Of a stretch of 64,000 nt of DNA, positions 41,056-50,900 are shown in pieces. The stretch covers positions 186,001-250,000 of the forward strand of contig ONKA01000003.1 in NCBI GenBank assembly GCA_900318265.1, read 5' to 3'. The DNA comes from an uncultured Bacteroidales bacterium (GTDB lineage: Bacteria; Bacteroidota; Bacteroidia; Bacteroidales; F082). The notes under the pieces were generated by a model. It had not been told where the DNA came from, did no database searches, and saw only the letters and a program-made list of their open reading frames with translations. A program made the position numbers and the translations under genes. Position 1 is the stretch's first letter. Every line of letters begins with the position of its first letter.

Positions 41056-41973
41056 ATGAAAGGTATAGTCTTGGCCGGCGGCAGTGGAACCCGCCTTTAT
41101 CCCATCACCAAGGGCGTCAGCAAGCAGCTGCTCCCCATCTACGACAAGCCGATGGTCTATTATCCCATCTCGGCCTTGATGCTCGCTGGCATCCGCGACA
41201 TCCTCATCATCAGCACGCCTTACGACCTGCCGGGCTTCAAGCGCCTGCTGGGCGACGGCTCTGACTACGGCGTGCACTTCGAGTATGCCGAGCAGCCCTC
41301 ACCCGACGGTCTGGCTCAGGCCTTCATCATCGGCGAGAAGTTCATTGGCGACGACAGCGCCTGCCTCGTGCTGGGCGACAACATCTTCTACGGCGCGGGC
41401 TTCACCAGCCTGCTGCGCCATGCCGTCAAAGACGCCGAAGAGAACAAGAAAGCCACCGTGTTCGGTTACTGGGTGAGCGATCCCGAGCGCTACGGCGTGG
41501 CGGAGTTCGACCGTCAGGGCAACTGCCTCAGCATCGAGGAGAAACCGAAAGAGCCTAAGAGCAACTACGCCGTGGTGGGCCTCTATTTCTATCCCAACAA
41601 GGTCGTCGAAGTGGCTAAGCATATCAAACCCTCGGCACGTGGCGAGCTGGAGATCACCACGGTGAACCAGGAGTTCCTGAAGGATGGTGAGCTGAAGGTG
41701 CAGGTGTTTGGCCGCGGCTTCGCCTGGCTCGACACGGGCACGCACGACAGCCTCTCGGAGGCATCCACCTTTGTGGAGGTCATCGAGAAGCGCCAAGGCC
41801 TGAAGATCGCTTGTCTCGAAGGCATCGCCTACCGCAACGGCTGGATCACGGAGGAGAAGATGCGCGAGCTGGCCCAGCCCATGCTGAAGAACCAATACGG
41901 CCAGTACCTGCTGAAGGTCATCGAGGAAAAGAAAGCGGAAATCGATTCCGACTCCTTCCGCGACCGCGAGTAA
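41056..41973 (+). CDS. rmlA: Glucose-1-phosphate thymidylyltransferase
   Basis: 305 residues. The signature [20 protein letters not shown] (8-27) with [10 protein letters not shown], then [11 protein letters not shown] (~109-119) and [13 protein letters not shown] (~220-232), identifies RmlA/RfbA. It forms dTDP-glucose, the first step to dTDP-rhamnose and dTDP-deoxyamino sugars. The usual rmlB/C/D are not in the window. It starts 10 bp after the aminotransferase, which suggests a dTDP-deoxyamino sugar pathway with genes elsewhere. Confidence 0.92.
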   Translation: MKGIVLAGGSGTRLYPITKGVSKQLLPIYDKPMVYYPISALMLAGIRDILIISTPYDLPGFKRLLGDGSDYGVHFEYAEQPSPDGLAQAFIIGEKFIGDDSACLVLGDNIFYGAGFTSLLRHAVKDAEENKKATVFGYWVSDPERYGVAEFDRQGNCLSIEEKPKEPKSNYAVVGLYFYPNKVVEVAKHIKPSARGELEITTVNQEFLKDGELKVQVFGRGFAWLDTGTHDSLSEASTFVEVIEKRQGLKIACLEGIAYRNGWITEEKMRELAQPMLKNQYGQYLLKVIEEKKAEIDSDSFRDRE

Positions 41974-42009
41974 CATACACAGGGAATCGGAGCACTACGC
42001 TACCCCTTT

Positions 42010-42153
42010 AGCCTCATCGCGGACGCAGACCCGCTGGCCTCATCGCGGGCGCGGACCCGCTGGCCTCATCGCGGGCGCAGACCCGCGATCTCCTAAAGCA
42101 AGGGTGTACCCCTGTAGCTTAGGAGATCGCGGATGTTCCTCCGCGATGAGGCT
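42010..42153 (+). repeat. GCCTCATCGCGG palindromic repeat cluster
   Basis: Three tandem units of about 33 bp (GCCTCATCGCGGGCGCAGAC type) lead into a stem-loop. GCGATCTCCTAA pairs with TTAGGAGATCGC, and GCCTCATCGCGG with CCGCGATGAGGC. The same family lies at 44224, 46594, 47849 and 52885. Confidence 0.8.
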
Positions 42154-42224
42154 TTTAAGTGAGGCATAGTACAAAAGTAGAAGTGTCTTATGACAGTCTT
42201 TTTTTGCTTTTTCTTTTTTTCTGT

Positions 42225-42254
42225 CTTGCTCAATCACTTTATTTCTTACCTTTG
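42225..42254 (+). promoter_or_regulatory. Promoter of the methylmalonyl-CoA mutase operon
   Basis: CTTG at 42225-42228 and TACCTTTG at 42247-42254, 18 bp apart. The mutA ATG lies 59 bp downstream. Confidence 0.55.
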
Positions 42255-42313
42255 CGCATTATTTGTATACCCTCGAAAAGTCATACAATCGAATATCAAT
42301 CAAATACAACAAC

Positions 42314-44194
42314 ATGGAAGAAAAAAAGAGACTCTTTGAAGAGTTCCCACCCGTGACGACTGAAGAATGGGAAGCCGTCATCGAGAAGGACCTCAAAGGG
42401 GCAGATTACAACAAAAAGCTGGTCTGGCGTACGGCCGAAGGCTTCAACGTGAGGCCTTACTACCGTGCCGAGAACCTGGCCGACATCCCCTGGACGGGTC
42501 AGAACCCCAACGAGTTCCCCTACGTCCGTGGCAACAAGGCCGAAGGCAACGAATGGCTCGTCCGTCAGGACATCACTGTGAAGGATGTGCATGAGGCCAA
42601 CAAGATCGCCCTCAACGCCATCAGCCGCGGTGCCAACAGCATCGGCTTCAAGCTGGAGTACGACAAGCCTTACGACACCATCGCCATCTCGACGCTGCTC
42701 AATGGCATCGACCAGAAGGCCGTGGAGATCAACTTCTACAACAACAAGTACCACCTGCCGATCCTTGAGATGCTGTCGAAGATCCCGGACATCAAGGGTT
42801 CGTTGAACTATGACCCGCTGACGCGTTATCTGCGTCGCGGCGTGTGGTACATCAACGAGGGTGCCGACATGGAGCTGGGCTACATCATGGTGAAAGCCGA
42901 CATGCCTGGCTTCCACACCATCGGCGTCAACGGCCACGTGTTCACCAACGCTGGCGCCACTATCGTGCAGGAGATGGCCTTCAGCCTCGCCGTGGGTGCC
43001 GAATACCTCGACAAACTCACCGAGAAAGGCCTGACCATCGACGAGATCGCACCCAAGATGCGCTTTAACCTTGCCATCGGACAGAACTACTTCATGGAGC
43101 TGGCCAAGTTGAGAGCTTACCGTCTCTTGTGGGCGAATATCGTGAAGGCTTACGGCCCTTCGACCCTTCGACAGGCTCAGGGCTCAGGGACCTTAGACCC
43201 ATGCAAGATGCATATCCATGCCACCAACGCCGAGTTGGGCATGAGCCTCTACGACGCATACGTCAACATGCTGCGCACCACCACGGGCACCATGTCAGCC
43301 GTCCTCGGTGGCGTCGACTCGTTCACAGTGATGCCGTTCGACACGCCGTTTGAGATCCCCACCGACTTCGCCGACCGTATCGCCCGCAACCAGCAGCTCA
43401 TCCTCAAGGAAGAGGCCCACTTCGACAAGGTGGCCGACCCCGCCGCAGGTTCCTACTACATCGAGAACCTCACCGAGAGTCTCGCTGCTGCCGCTTGGGA
43501 CTTGTTCAACAAGATCCAAGACGAAGGCGGCTATCTCGAAGCCGTCCGCAAGGGCATGATCCAAGGCCTCATCAAGGAGAGCGCTGCCAAGAAGTTCAGC
43601 AACGTGGCTACCCGCCGCGAGACCATCCTGGGCACCAACCAGTTCCCGAACTTCACCGAGACGATGAAGTTCACGCCCGAGGCTTGGGTCTTCGAGGCTG
43701 ACGACCGCCGCGACGAGAAGGCCGAGGTCGAGACCATCGTCACCTTCCGCGCTGCCCAGCAGTTCGAGAAGCTGCGCTTTGCCACCGACGTCTACGCCCA
43801 AGACCACAAGCGTCCTGTGGCTTGGATGTTCACCTACGGCAACCTCGCCATGCGTAAGGCCCGTGCCAACTTCGCCTCCAACTTCTTCGCCTGCGCCGGC
43901 TTCCAAGTCGTCGACAACCCAGGCTTCAAGACCTTGGACGAAGGCATCGCCGCCGCCCGCGAGGTGAAGCCCGAGATTCTGGTCATCTGCTCCTCCGACG
44001 AGGAATACGGTGAAGGCAACGCCCTCAAGATCTATGAGGAGCTGAAGAACGACACCATCGTGGTGCTGGCCGGTAACCCCGAAGGCACCGCCGACATCCT
44101 CAAAGAGGCTGGCCTGAAGTATTTCATCCACGTCAAGAGCAATGTGCTTGAGACCTTAAAGGAGTTCCAAATGCAATTAGGTATAACAAAATGA
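42314..44194 (+). CDS. mutA: Methylmalonyl-CoA mutase small subunit
   Basis: 626 residues from the ATG at 42314 (an upstream in-frame ATG at 42263 precedes the promoter-proximal repeats and is rejected). It is the MutA half of the B12-dependent mutase that interconverts succinyl-CoA and methylmalonyl-CoA for propionate production. TIM-barrel text such as GVWYINEGADMELGYIMVKA and GHVFTNAGATIVQEMAF is visible, as is the C-terminal Rossmann-like domain, which in MutA does not bind B12. An in-frame repeat (GPSTLRQAQGSGTLDPC, bases 43153-43195) sits in the barrel before KMHIHATNAELGMS. It is the first gene of a mutA-mutB pair. Confidence 0.92.
   Translation: MEEKKRLFEEFPPVTTEEWEAVIEKDLKGADYNKKLVWRTAEGFNVRPYYRAENLADIPWTGQNPNEFPYVRGNKAEGNEWLVRQDITVKDVHEANKIALNAISRGANSIGFKLEYDKPYDTIAISTLLNGIDQKAVEINFYNNKYHLPILEMLSKIPDIKGSLNYDPLTRYLRRGVWYINEGADMELGYIMVKADMPGFHTIGVNGHVFTNAGATIVQEMAFSLAVGAEYLDKLTEKGLTIDEIAPKMRFNLAIGQNYFMELAKLRAYRLLWANIVKAYGPSTLRQAQGSGTLDPCKMHIHATNAELGMSLYDAYVNMLRTTTGTMSAVLGGVDSFTVMPFDTPFEIPTDFADRIARNQQLILKEEAHFDKVADPAAGSYYIENLTESLAAAAWDLFNKIQDEGGYLEAVRKGMIQGLIKESAAKKFSNVATRRETILGTNQFPNFTETMKFTPEAWVFEADDRRDEKAEVETIVTFRAAQQFEKLRFATDVYAQDHKRPVAWMFTYGNLAMRKARANFASNFFACAGFQVVDNPGFKTLDEGIAAAREVKPEILVICSSDEEYGEGNALKIYEELKNDTIVVLAGNPEGTADILKEAGLKYFIHVKSNVLETLKEFQMQLGITK
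43153..43195 (+). repeat. CTTCGACAGGCTCAGGG repeat in frame in mutA
   Basis: GGCCCTTCGACCCTTCGACA followed by GGCTCAGGGCTCAGGGACC. Members of the same family lie at 19107 (intergenic), 53244-53347, 56722, 58084 and 59730. Confidence 0.8.
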
Positions 44195-44223
44195 TCAACC
44201 AGGGGACACACAACACGGCCTAT

Positions 44224-44343
44224 GGCCTCATCGCGGGCCCTCTCTCTTTCAGCCTCATCGCGGCCTTGAGCCGCGATCTCCTGAACGATAGGGGTTTTTC
44301 TCCGCGCTCAGGAGATGGCGGATGTTCCTCCGCCATGAGGCTA
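44224..44343 (+). repeat. GCCTCATCGCGG palindrome between mutA and mutB
   Basis: Arms GCCTCATCGCGG / CCGCCATGAGGC with an inner GATCTCCTGA / TCAGGAGATGG stem. It lies in the 190-bp gap between the two mutase genes. Confidence 0.8.
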
Positions 44344-44386
44344 TAAGGGTGTGTGTTTCCCCGCGTTAAAAAGAAAGGATAAGAAG

Positions 44387-45178
44387 ATGAAACCCAACTA
44401 TAAAGACATCAACATCAACGCTATACCTAATCACAGCGGCCTCATCCTACCCAATGGCGAGCCTTGGGAGACCGCTGAGCACATCATGGTGAAGCCCGCC
44501 TACACCGAGAAAGACCTCGAAGGCATGGAGCACCTCAACTATGCCGCAGGCATCGCCCCCTTCCTCCGTGGACCTTACTCGACGATGTACGTGATGCGTC
44601 CCTGGACCATCCGTCAGTATGCCGGTTTCTCCACCGCTGAGGAGTCCAACGCCTTCTATCGCCGTAACATCGCTGCTGGTCAGAAGGGTCTGTCCGTAGC
44701 CTTCGACTTGGCCACCCACCGTGGCTACGACGCCGACCACGAGCGCGTCATGGGCGACGTGGGTAAGGCCGGCGTGAGCATCTGCTCCGTCGAGGACATG
44801 AAGGTTCTGTTCGACCAGATCCCGCTGAACAAAATGTCCGTCTCCATGACCATGAACGGCGCCGTGCTGCCGATCCTGGCCTTCTACATCGTCGCTGCCT
44901 TGGAGCAGGGTGCCAAGTACGAAGAGCTGCAAGGCACCATCCAGAACGACATCCTGAAGGAGTTCATGGTGCGTAACACCTATATCTATCCGCCTGAGTT
45001 CTCGATGCGCATCATCGCCGACATCTTTACCACATGCAGGAAGCTGGTGCCACCTCCGACATCGAGATGGCTTACACCTTGGCCGATGGTTGGGATTACC
45101 TCCGCACCGGTGTCAAGGCGGGCTTGGACATCGACGCCTTCGCACCGCGTCTGTCCTTCTTCTGGTGCTCGGGCATGA
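44387..45178 (+). pseudogene. mutB: Methylmalonyl-CoA mutase large subunit, N-terminal part (frameshifted)
   Basis: 264 residues from the ATG at 44387. It reads as normal MutB up to [18 protein letters not shown] (~207-224) and then loses the frame. Compared with the well-known family text, about 17 residues (the EYTxxxMPKFNSISISG region) are missing and the frame changes, which fits a deletion of about 52 bp at about 45028-45032. The rest continues in another frame (next entry). The lost piece is next to the active-site His of GYHMQEAG. It could be a true mutation or an assembly error. Confidence 0.85.
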
Positions 45179-46476
45179 ACCACTTCATGGAGATTGCCAA
45201 GATGCGTGCCGCCCGTATGATCTGGGCCAAGATCGTGAAGACCTTCAACCCGAAGAACAGCAAGTCATTGGCCCTGCGTACCCACACGCAGACCTCGGGC
45301 TGGTCGCTCACCGAGCAAGACCCGTTCAACAATGTGGCCCGTACCTGCATCGAGGCTATGGGTGCCGCTCTGGGTCACACCCAGTCGTTGCACACCAACG
45401 CCTTGGACGAGGCCATCGCCTTGCCCACCGATTTCAGCGCCCGTATCGCCCGTAACACTCAGATCTACATTCAGGAAGAGACCAACATCTGCCGCGTTGT
45501 CGACCCGTGGGCTGGCTCCTATTATGTGGAGAGCCTCACCCGCGACCTTTACGAGCGCGCTTGGGGTCACATCCAAGAGGTGGAAGCCATGGGTGGCATG
45601 GCCAAGGCCATCGAGACGGGTCTGCCGAAGATGCGTATCGAAGAGGCCGCTGCCCGCAAGCAGGCCAAGATCGACTCGGGCCGCGAGACCATCGTCGGTA
45701 TCAACAAGTACCGCCTCGACCACGAAGATCCTATCGAGACCTTGGAAGTCGACAACACCGCTGTGCGTGAGTCGCAGATTAAGCGCCTGAAGGAGCTCCG
45801 CGCCAACCGCAACGAGGCCGACGTGCAGCGTTGCCTCGAGGCCATCACCCACTGCGCCGCCACGGGCGAGGGCAACCTCCTGGCCCTGGCCGTCGAAGCC
45901 GCCAAGTGCCGCGCTTCGTTGGGTGAGATCTCCATGGCTTGCGAGAAAGTCGCTGGTCGTTACAAAGCAGTTATCCGTTCAATCTCTGGAGTATATTCTA
46001 TGGAAACGAAAAACGATGCAAGATTCGAGGAAGCCTGCCGCAAGGCCGATGAGTTCGCCAAGATGGAAGGCCGCCGTCCGCGTATCATGATTGCCAAGAT
46101 GGGTCAGGACGGTCACGACCGTGGCGCCAAGGTGGTGGCCACCGGTTATGCCGACATCGGCTTCGACGTCGACATGGGCCCGTTGTTCCAGACGCCCGCC
46201 GAGGCTGCCAAGCAGGCCGTGGAGAACGACGTCCACATCCTGGGCGTGAGTTCGCTGGCTGCCGGTCACAAGACCCTTGTGCCGCAGGTCATCGAGGAGC
46301 TGGAGAAACTGGGTCGTCCCGACATCATGGTCACCGTGGGTGGCGTGATTCCCGCGCAGGACTACCAGTTCCTCTATGATGCCGGTGCTGTGGCCATCTT
46401 CGGCCCTGGTACGGTCATCAGCGATTCGGCCATCAAGATGCTGGATCTGCTGATTGCAGCAAGGAAACAGGCATAA
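45034..46476 (+). pseudogene. mutB: Methylmalonyl-CoA mutase large subunit, C-terminal part
   Basis: 480 residues that start at the deletion ([20 protein letters not shown]) and run to the natural end. It includes the rest of the barrel, [20 protein letters not shown], and the C-terminal B12-binding domain with [12 protein letters not shown] (DxHxxG, ~353-364), [10 protein letters not shown] and [11 protein letters not shown]. Together with the previous entry it would form one protein of about 695-715 residues. If the deletion is real, the subunit is inactive while mutA stays intact. Confidence 0.85.
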
Positions 46477-46480
46477 TTTG

Positions 46481-46508
46481 GTAGAGACGGTGTGCACACC
46501 GTCTCTAC
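46481..46508 (+). repeat. Perfect 28-bp palindrome
   Basis: GTAGAGACGGTGTG and its exact complement CACACCGTCTCTAC, four bases after the mutB stop. Confidence 0.8.
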
Positions 46509-46522
46509 ATGCGTAAAAATTG

Positions 46523-46553
46523 AAAAATCCCGTCAATCATTGGCGGGATTTTT
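46523..46553 (+). terminator. Rho-independent terminator after mutB
   Basis: AAAAATCCCG pairs with CGGGATTTTT across an 11-base loop, ending in T. It terminates the mutase operon. Confidence 0.85.
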
Positions 46554-46593
46554 CGTTTCCTAATCATTCTGGAATCTACCCAATCCCCCCCCT

Positions 46594-46710
46594 AGCCTCA
46601 TTGCGGGCTTGATCCTCTGCCTCATCGCGGGCATAGACCCGCGATCTCATAAAGCAAGAGGAGTATCCCTTTTGCATAGGAGATCGCGGATGTTCCTCCG
46701 CGATGAGGCT
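46594..46710 (+). repeat. GCCTCATCGCGG palindrome
   Basis: GCCTCATTGCGGG... and CTCATCGCGGGC units, then the GATCTCATAA / TTGCATAGGAGATC stem and CCGCGATGAGGC. It lies between the convergent mutB and lspA ends. Confidence 0.8.
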
Positions 46711-46747
46711 AAAGGGTGAGGGTTTGTCGTAAAAGGGTGAGGATAGA

Positions 46748-47389
46748 TTATTTCAACGTCTTCAACCACTTCCATTGGAAGATCAACATATAAAAGACCC
46801 CAATGGTGATTGCCGCGTCAGCGAAGTTGAAGATGGGACGGAAGAAGATGAAATGCCCATCGGGACCGAAGAAGAAATCGGGCAGCCAGGTGGCATTCTC
46901 GCGGGCCACGTCGATGATGGGGAAGTAGAGCATGTCGACCACGCGCCCGTGTAGCCAACCCGCATAGCCGCCCCCGTCGGGGAAGAGCGTCGCCACCTGC
47001 GTGAAGGTGCTCTCGCTGAAGATGCGTCCGTAAAACACGCTATCTATGATGTTGCCCATGGCGCCTGCCGTGATGAGGGCGAGGCCGAACAGCACACCAA
47101 ACTTGGTGCCTTTCTTCGCCTGACGGATCAAGATCCAGAACAAGGCGACGATGGCCACGATGCGGAAAAGACTCAAGGCCAGCTTAAGGAAGCCGCCACC
47201 GCCCAGCCAACCGAAGGCCATGCCGTTGTTCTCGACAAACAGCAGCCTGAACCAACTCCCGATGACGGAGGTGTCCTGTCCGAGAGTCATACTGGTCTTG
47301 ACCCAAATCTTGAGGATTTGGTCGAAGAGTAAGACGAGAAATATCACCACAAACGACCAGATGAGGCCGCGGCTGCCTTCTTTTTTCAC
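46748..47389 (-). CDS. lspA: Signal peptidase II (prolipoprotein signal peptidase)
   Basis: 213 residues, an aspartic protease of the inner membrane that cuts the signal peptide from lipoproteins. Four membrane segments are visible, the first being IWSFVVIFLVLLFDQILKIW. The catalytic Asp pair is in GNIIDSVFYGRI (~112-123) and NFADAAITIGV (~187-197). It is slightly longer than the E. coli enzyme (164), as is usual for Bacteroidota. It overlaps the traR/dksA-like gene by 4 bp; the ileS-dksA-lspA order is typical of the phylum. Confidence 0.92.
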   Translation of the reverse strand: MKKEGSRGLIWSFVVIFLVLLFDQILKIWVKTSMTLGQDTSVIGSWFRLLFVENNGMAFGWLGGGGFLKLALSLFRIVAIVALFWILIRQAKKGTKFGVLFGLALITAGAMGNIIDSVFYGRIFSESTFTQVATLFPDGGGYAGWLHGRVVDMLYFPIIDVARENATWLPDFFFGPDGHFIFFRPIFNFADAAITIGVFYMLIFQWKWLKTLK

Positions 47390-47769
47390 TTTTTCTTCAG
47401 TTTAGCGTCGAGGCAACGGGTGGTGATGGGCACGCAGCGCAGTCTTTCCTTGGGGATGAGACGACCCGTCTCGCAGCACACGCCATAGGTCTTGTTCTCG
47501 ATGCGCATCAGCGCGAGCTCGAGGTTATGGATGTACTTCTCCTGACGAGCCACGAGTTTGGCATTCTCTTCTTTTTGTGCCACGGCATAGCCGTCTTCCA
47601 ACACCTTGAAGGTGGGGGCGGTGTCGTCGGTGCTGTGCTCACCGCCAGAGAGGTTGGCCTGCAAGGTCTCCAGACTGGCTTTGGCCTGCTCGAGCTTCTC
47701 GAGTATCAGGGCTTTGAATTCCTCAAGGTCTTCGTCGGAATAACGCACTTGGGGTTCTTTCTTTTCCAT
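47386..47769 (-). CDS. TraR/DksA family zinc-finger protein
   Basis: 127 residues. Helical N-terminal part (EEFKALILEKLEQAKASLET), acidic loop, then ALMRIENKTYGVCCETGRLI, the DksA-type zinc region. The Cys set is reduced to CCETG and a later RLRCVP / TTRCLD, so zinc binding would be as in related Bacteroidota proteins. DksA binds RNA polymerase and tunes rRNA and amino-acid promoters. It is between ileS and lspA. Confidence 0.85.
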   Translation of the reverse strand: MEKKEPQVRYSDEDLEEFKALILEKLEQAKASLETLQANLSGGEHSTDDTAPTFKVLEDGYAVAQKEENAKLVARQEKYIHNLELALMRIENKTYGVCCETGRLIPKERLRCVPITTRCLDAKLKKK

Positions 47770-47848
47770 AGTAGAGTAGTTGTATAGTTGTTCAGTTATT
47801 CAGTGGCTTCTGGCTTTTGGCCTCTGGCCTCTGGCGGTCTTTCCCTCT

Positions 47849-47888
47849 GGCCTCATCGCGGACTTGATCCGCGATCTCCTGATGACAG
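47849..47888 (+). repeat. Short GCCTCATCGCGG member
   Basis: GCCTCATCGCGGACTTGATC then CGCGATCTCCTGAT. The surrounding gap (47770-47927) also contains inverted units of GGCTTCTGGC and GCCAGTAGCC. No gene is seen. Confidence 0.65.
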
Positions 47889-47927
47889 GGGATGCTGCCA
47901 GTAGCCAGCAGCCAGTAGCCAGGAGCA

Positions 47928-50900
47928 TTATTTCTTCTTTATCATTAGTTTCACATTCACGCCTTCCACCAATTCTTCAGCCTCAACGCCGTCCAAGGCG
48001 TCCACCTCGGTGATGGTGGCCAGGGTCTCGTTGCAGATGTAGTCGCCGAATTTCGCAACGGCGGTGTTGGTCTTTTCGTTCTTCTCGATGAGCAACTCGA
48101 TGCGGTCGGTGACCTCGAAGCCTCCCGTCTTACGGAGGTTCTGCACGCGGTTGACGATCTCGCGGGCCAGGCCTTCCTGCATCAGCTCGTCGGTGATGGT
48201 CATGTCGAGGGCCACGGTGAGGTCGTCCTGTGAGGTGACGGCCCAGCCGGGGATGTCTTGTGTCGAGATCAAGGCGTCTTCGAGGGTCAGCTCGACGTCG
48301 ACGCCGTCCACATCGAGGTGGGTGCCGCCGTTCTTCTCGAAGGCATGGATCTCGTCCTGGCTCATGTTGGTGAAGTAGGCCTGGATCTGTTTCATCTGCT
48401 TGCCGTACTTCTTGCCCAAGGTCTTGAAGTTGGGCTTCACGTTCTTCACCAGGATGTTGTTGTCGGGCGAGAGGAACTCGATCTCCTTGATGTTGACCTC
48501 GCTCTTGATGAGGTGCGACACCTTCTCGATCTGAGCCTTCATCTCCTCGTTGGCGACGGGGATCATGATCTTCGACAGGGGCTGACGCACGCGGATGTTG
48601 GCTTTCTTACGCAGCGAGAGCACCAGCGAAGAGATGAGTTGAGCGGCTTCCATGCGCTCCTCCAAGGCCTTGTCGATGAAGGTCTTGTCGGCAACGGGGA
48701 AGTCGGTCAGGTGGACGGACTCGGCCTTGTTGCGTCCCGTGACGTTGTTGAGGTCGCGGTAGAGCTGTTCGCTGAAGAACGGCGCGATGGGTGAGCTGAG
48801 GCGTGCCACAGTCTCGAGGCAGGTGTAGAGGGTCTGGTAGGCCGACAGTTTGTCTTGGTTGTCCTCGCTCTTCCAGAAACGGCGGCGCGAGAGGCGCACG
48901 TACCAGTTGCTGAGGTGAGCGTCGACGAACTCGGCGATGGCGCGACCCGCACGGGTGGGCTCATAGCTGCTGTAGGCGTTGTCGACCTCGAGGATGAGGG
49001 AGTTGAGCTCCGAGAGGATCCAGCGGTCGATCTCGGGACGGTCTTTGATGTCGATGTCAGTTTGGCTGTAGTCGAATTTGTCGATGTTGGCGTACAAGGC
49101 GAAGAAGGCGTAGGTGTTGTAGAGGGTGCCGAAGAACTTGCGGCGCACCTCGTCGACGCCAGCCTCGTCAAACTTCAGGTTGTCCCAAGGCTGCGAGTTG
49201 GTGATCATGTACCAACGCACGGCGTCGGCACCGTATTTCTCGATGGCACCAAACGGGTCGACGGCATTGCCCAGACGTTTCGACATCTTGTTGCCGTTCT
49301 TGTCGAGCACCAGGCCGTTGGAGATGACGTTCTTATAGGCCACGCTGTCGAAGCACATCGTGGCGATGGCATGCAGGGTGAAGAACCAGCCACGGGTCTG
49401 GTCGACGCCCTCGGCGATGAAGTCGGCGGGGAACACATCCTTACCCAATTGGCCTTCCTTGCCCATGTAGTGGTATTGGGCGTAGGGCATGGCGCCGCTG
49501 TCGAACCACACGTCGATGAGGTCAGGTTCACGCATCATCTTCTTGCCGCTGGGTGAAACCAGCACAACGCCGTCGATATAAGGACGGTGTAAATCAAACT
49601 TCGTATAGTCTTCAGAAGCGTACGGATTCGAAGTCATGAAGCCTGCCTTGATGGATTTCTCGATCTCGTTGCGCAGCTCTTCGACGCTGCCGATGCAGAT
49701 CTCTTCCTTGCCGTCCTCGGTGCGCCAGATGGGTAGCGGTGTGCCCCAATAGCGCGAACGCGACAGGTTCCAGTCGACGAGGTTCTCCAGCCAGTTGCCG
49801 AAACGGCCGCTACCTGTGGCCTCAGGCTTCCAATTGATGGTCTTGTTGAGTTCGATCATGCGGTCTTTGAGGGCCGTGGTCTTGATGAACCAGCTGTCGA
49901 GGGGATAGTAGAGCACGGGTTTGTCGGTGCGCCAGCAGTGCGGGTAGTTGTGCGTATGTTTCTCGCTCTTGAAGAGCTTGCCTTGTTCCTTGAGGAGCAT
50001 CACGATGTCGACGTCGAGGCTCTTGTCCTTCTCGGTCTTGGTGGGGTCGTAGGCATTCTTCACGAACTGGCCGGCATAGGGGCGGTAGGCCTCCACGTCC
50101 ATGCAGTTCTTGACAAAGTCGGGGTCGAGGTCTTCGATGCGGAAGAACTTACCCGTGCGGTCCACCATAGGTTGCGGCTTGCCGTCCTTGTCGATCATCT
50201 GCAAGGGCGGGATGCCAGCGGTGGCGGCCACGCGCTTATCGTCGGCGCCGAAGGTGGGCGCGATGTGGACGATACCGGTACCGTCCTCCGTGGTGACATA
50301 GTCGCCAGGGATGATGCGGAAGGCGCCTTCGCCCGGGTTGACCCAAGGAATCAGCTGTTCGTATTCGATGCCGACGAGGTCCTTACCCTTGAATTCCTTC
50401 ACGACCTCGGGGGCTTCCTTGAACATCGTCTCCACCAAGGCTTTGGCCATCAGGATTTGGCAAGGCTCTTCGGTGTAGGGATGCACGGTTTTCAGCAGCA
50501 CGTAGTCGATATTCGGACCGACGCAGAGAGCGGTATTGCTCGGCAAGGTCCATGGCGTTGTCGTCCACGCGATAGCATAGGTTGTGAGTCCGTCACGCTT
50601 TGCGTCATTGACTCCGTCGAATGCAGAGCATTTGCGAGGAACGAAGCAATCCAGAGATGAATCCTTCAACTTGAACAACGCCACGCAAGTAAGGTCTTTC
50701 ACATCACGGTAGCAGCCAGGCATATTCAGTTCGTGCGAGCTGAGGCCGGTGCCGGCAGCGGGCGAATAGGGTTGGATGGTATAGCCTTTATAGAGCAGGC
50801 CTTTGTTATAGAGGTCTTTCAGCAGGAACCACAAGGTCTCGATGTAGTCGTTGGTGAAGGTGATATAGGGATCATTGAGGTTGACCCAGTAACCCATCTT

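Noticed and set aside
42010-42153. Tandem 33-bp units resembling a CRISPR array
   Set aside because: Only three units with no unique spacers, part of a dispersed palindromic family, and no cas genes nearby.
48258-49556. Long open frames on the strand opposite to ileS
   Set aside because: They are in a GC-rich coding region, mirror ileS codon structure, have no promoter or start context and no recognisable domain.
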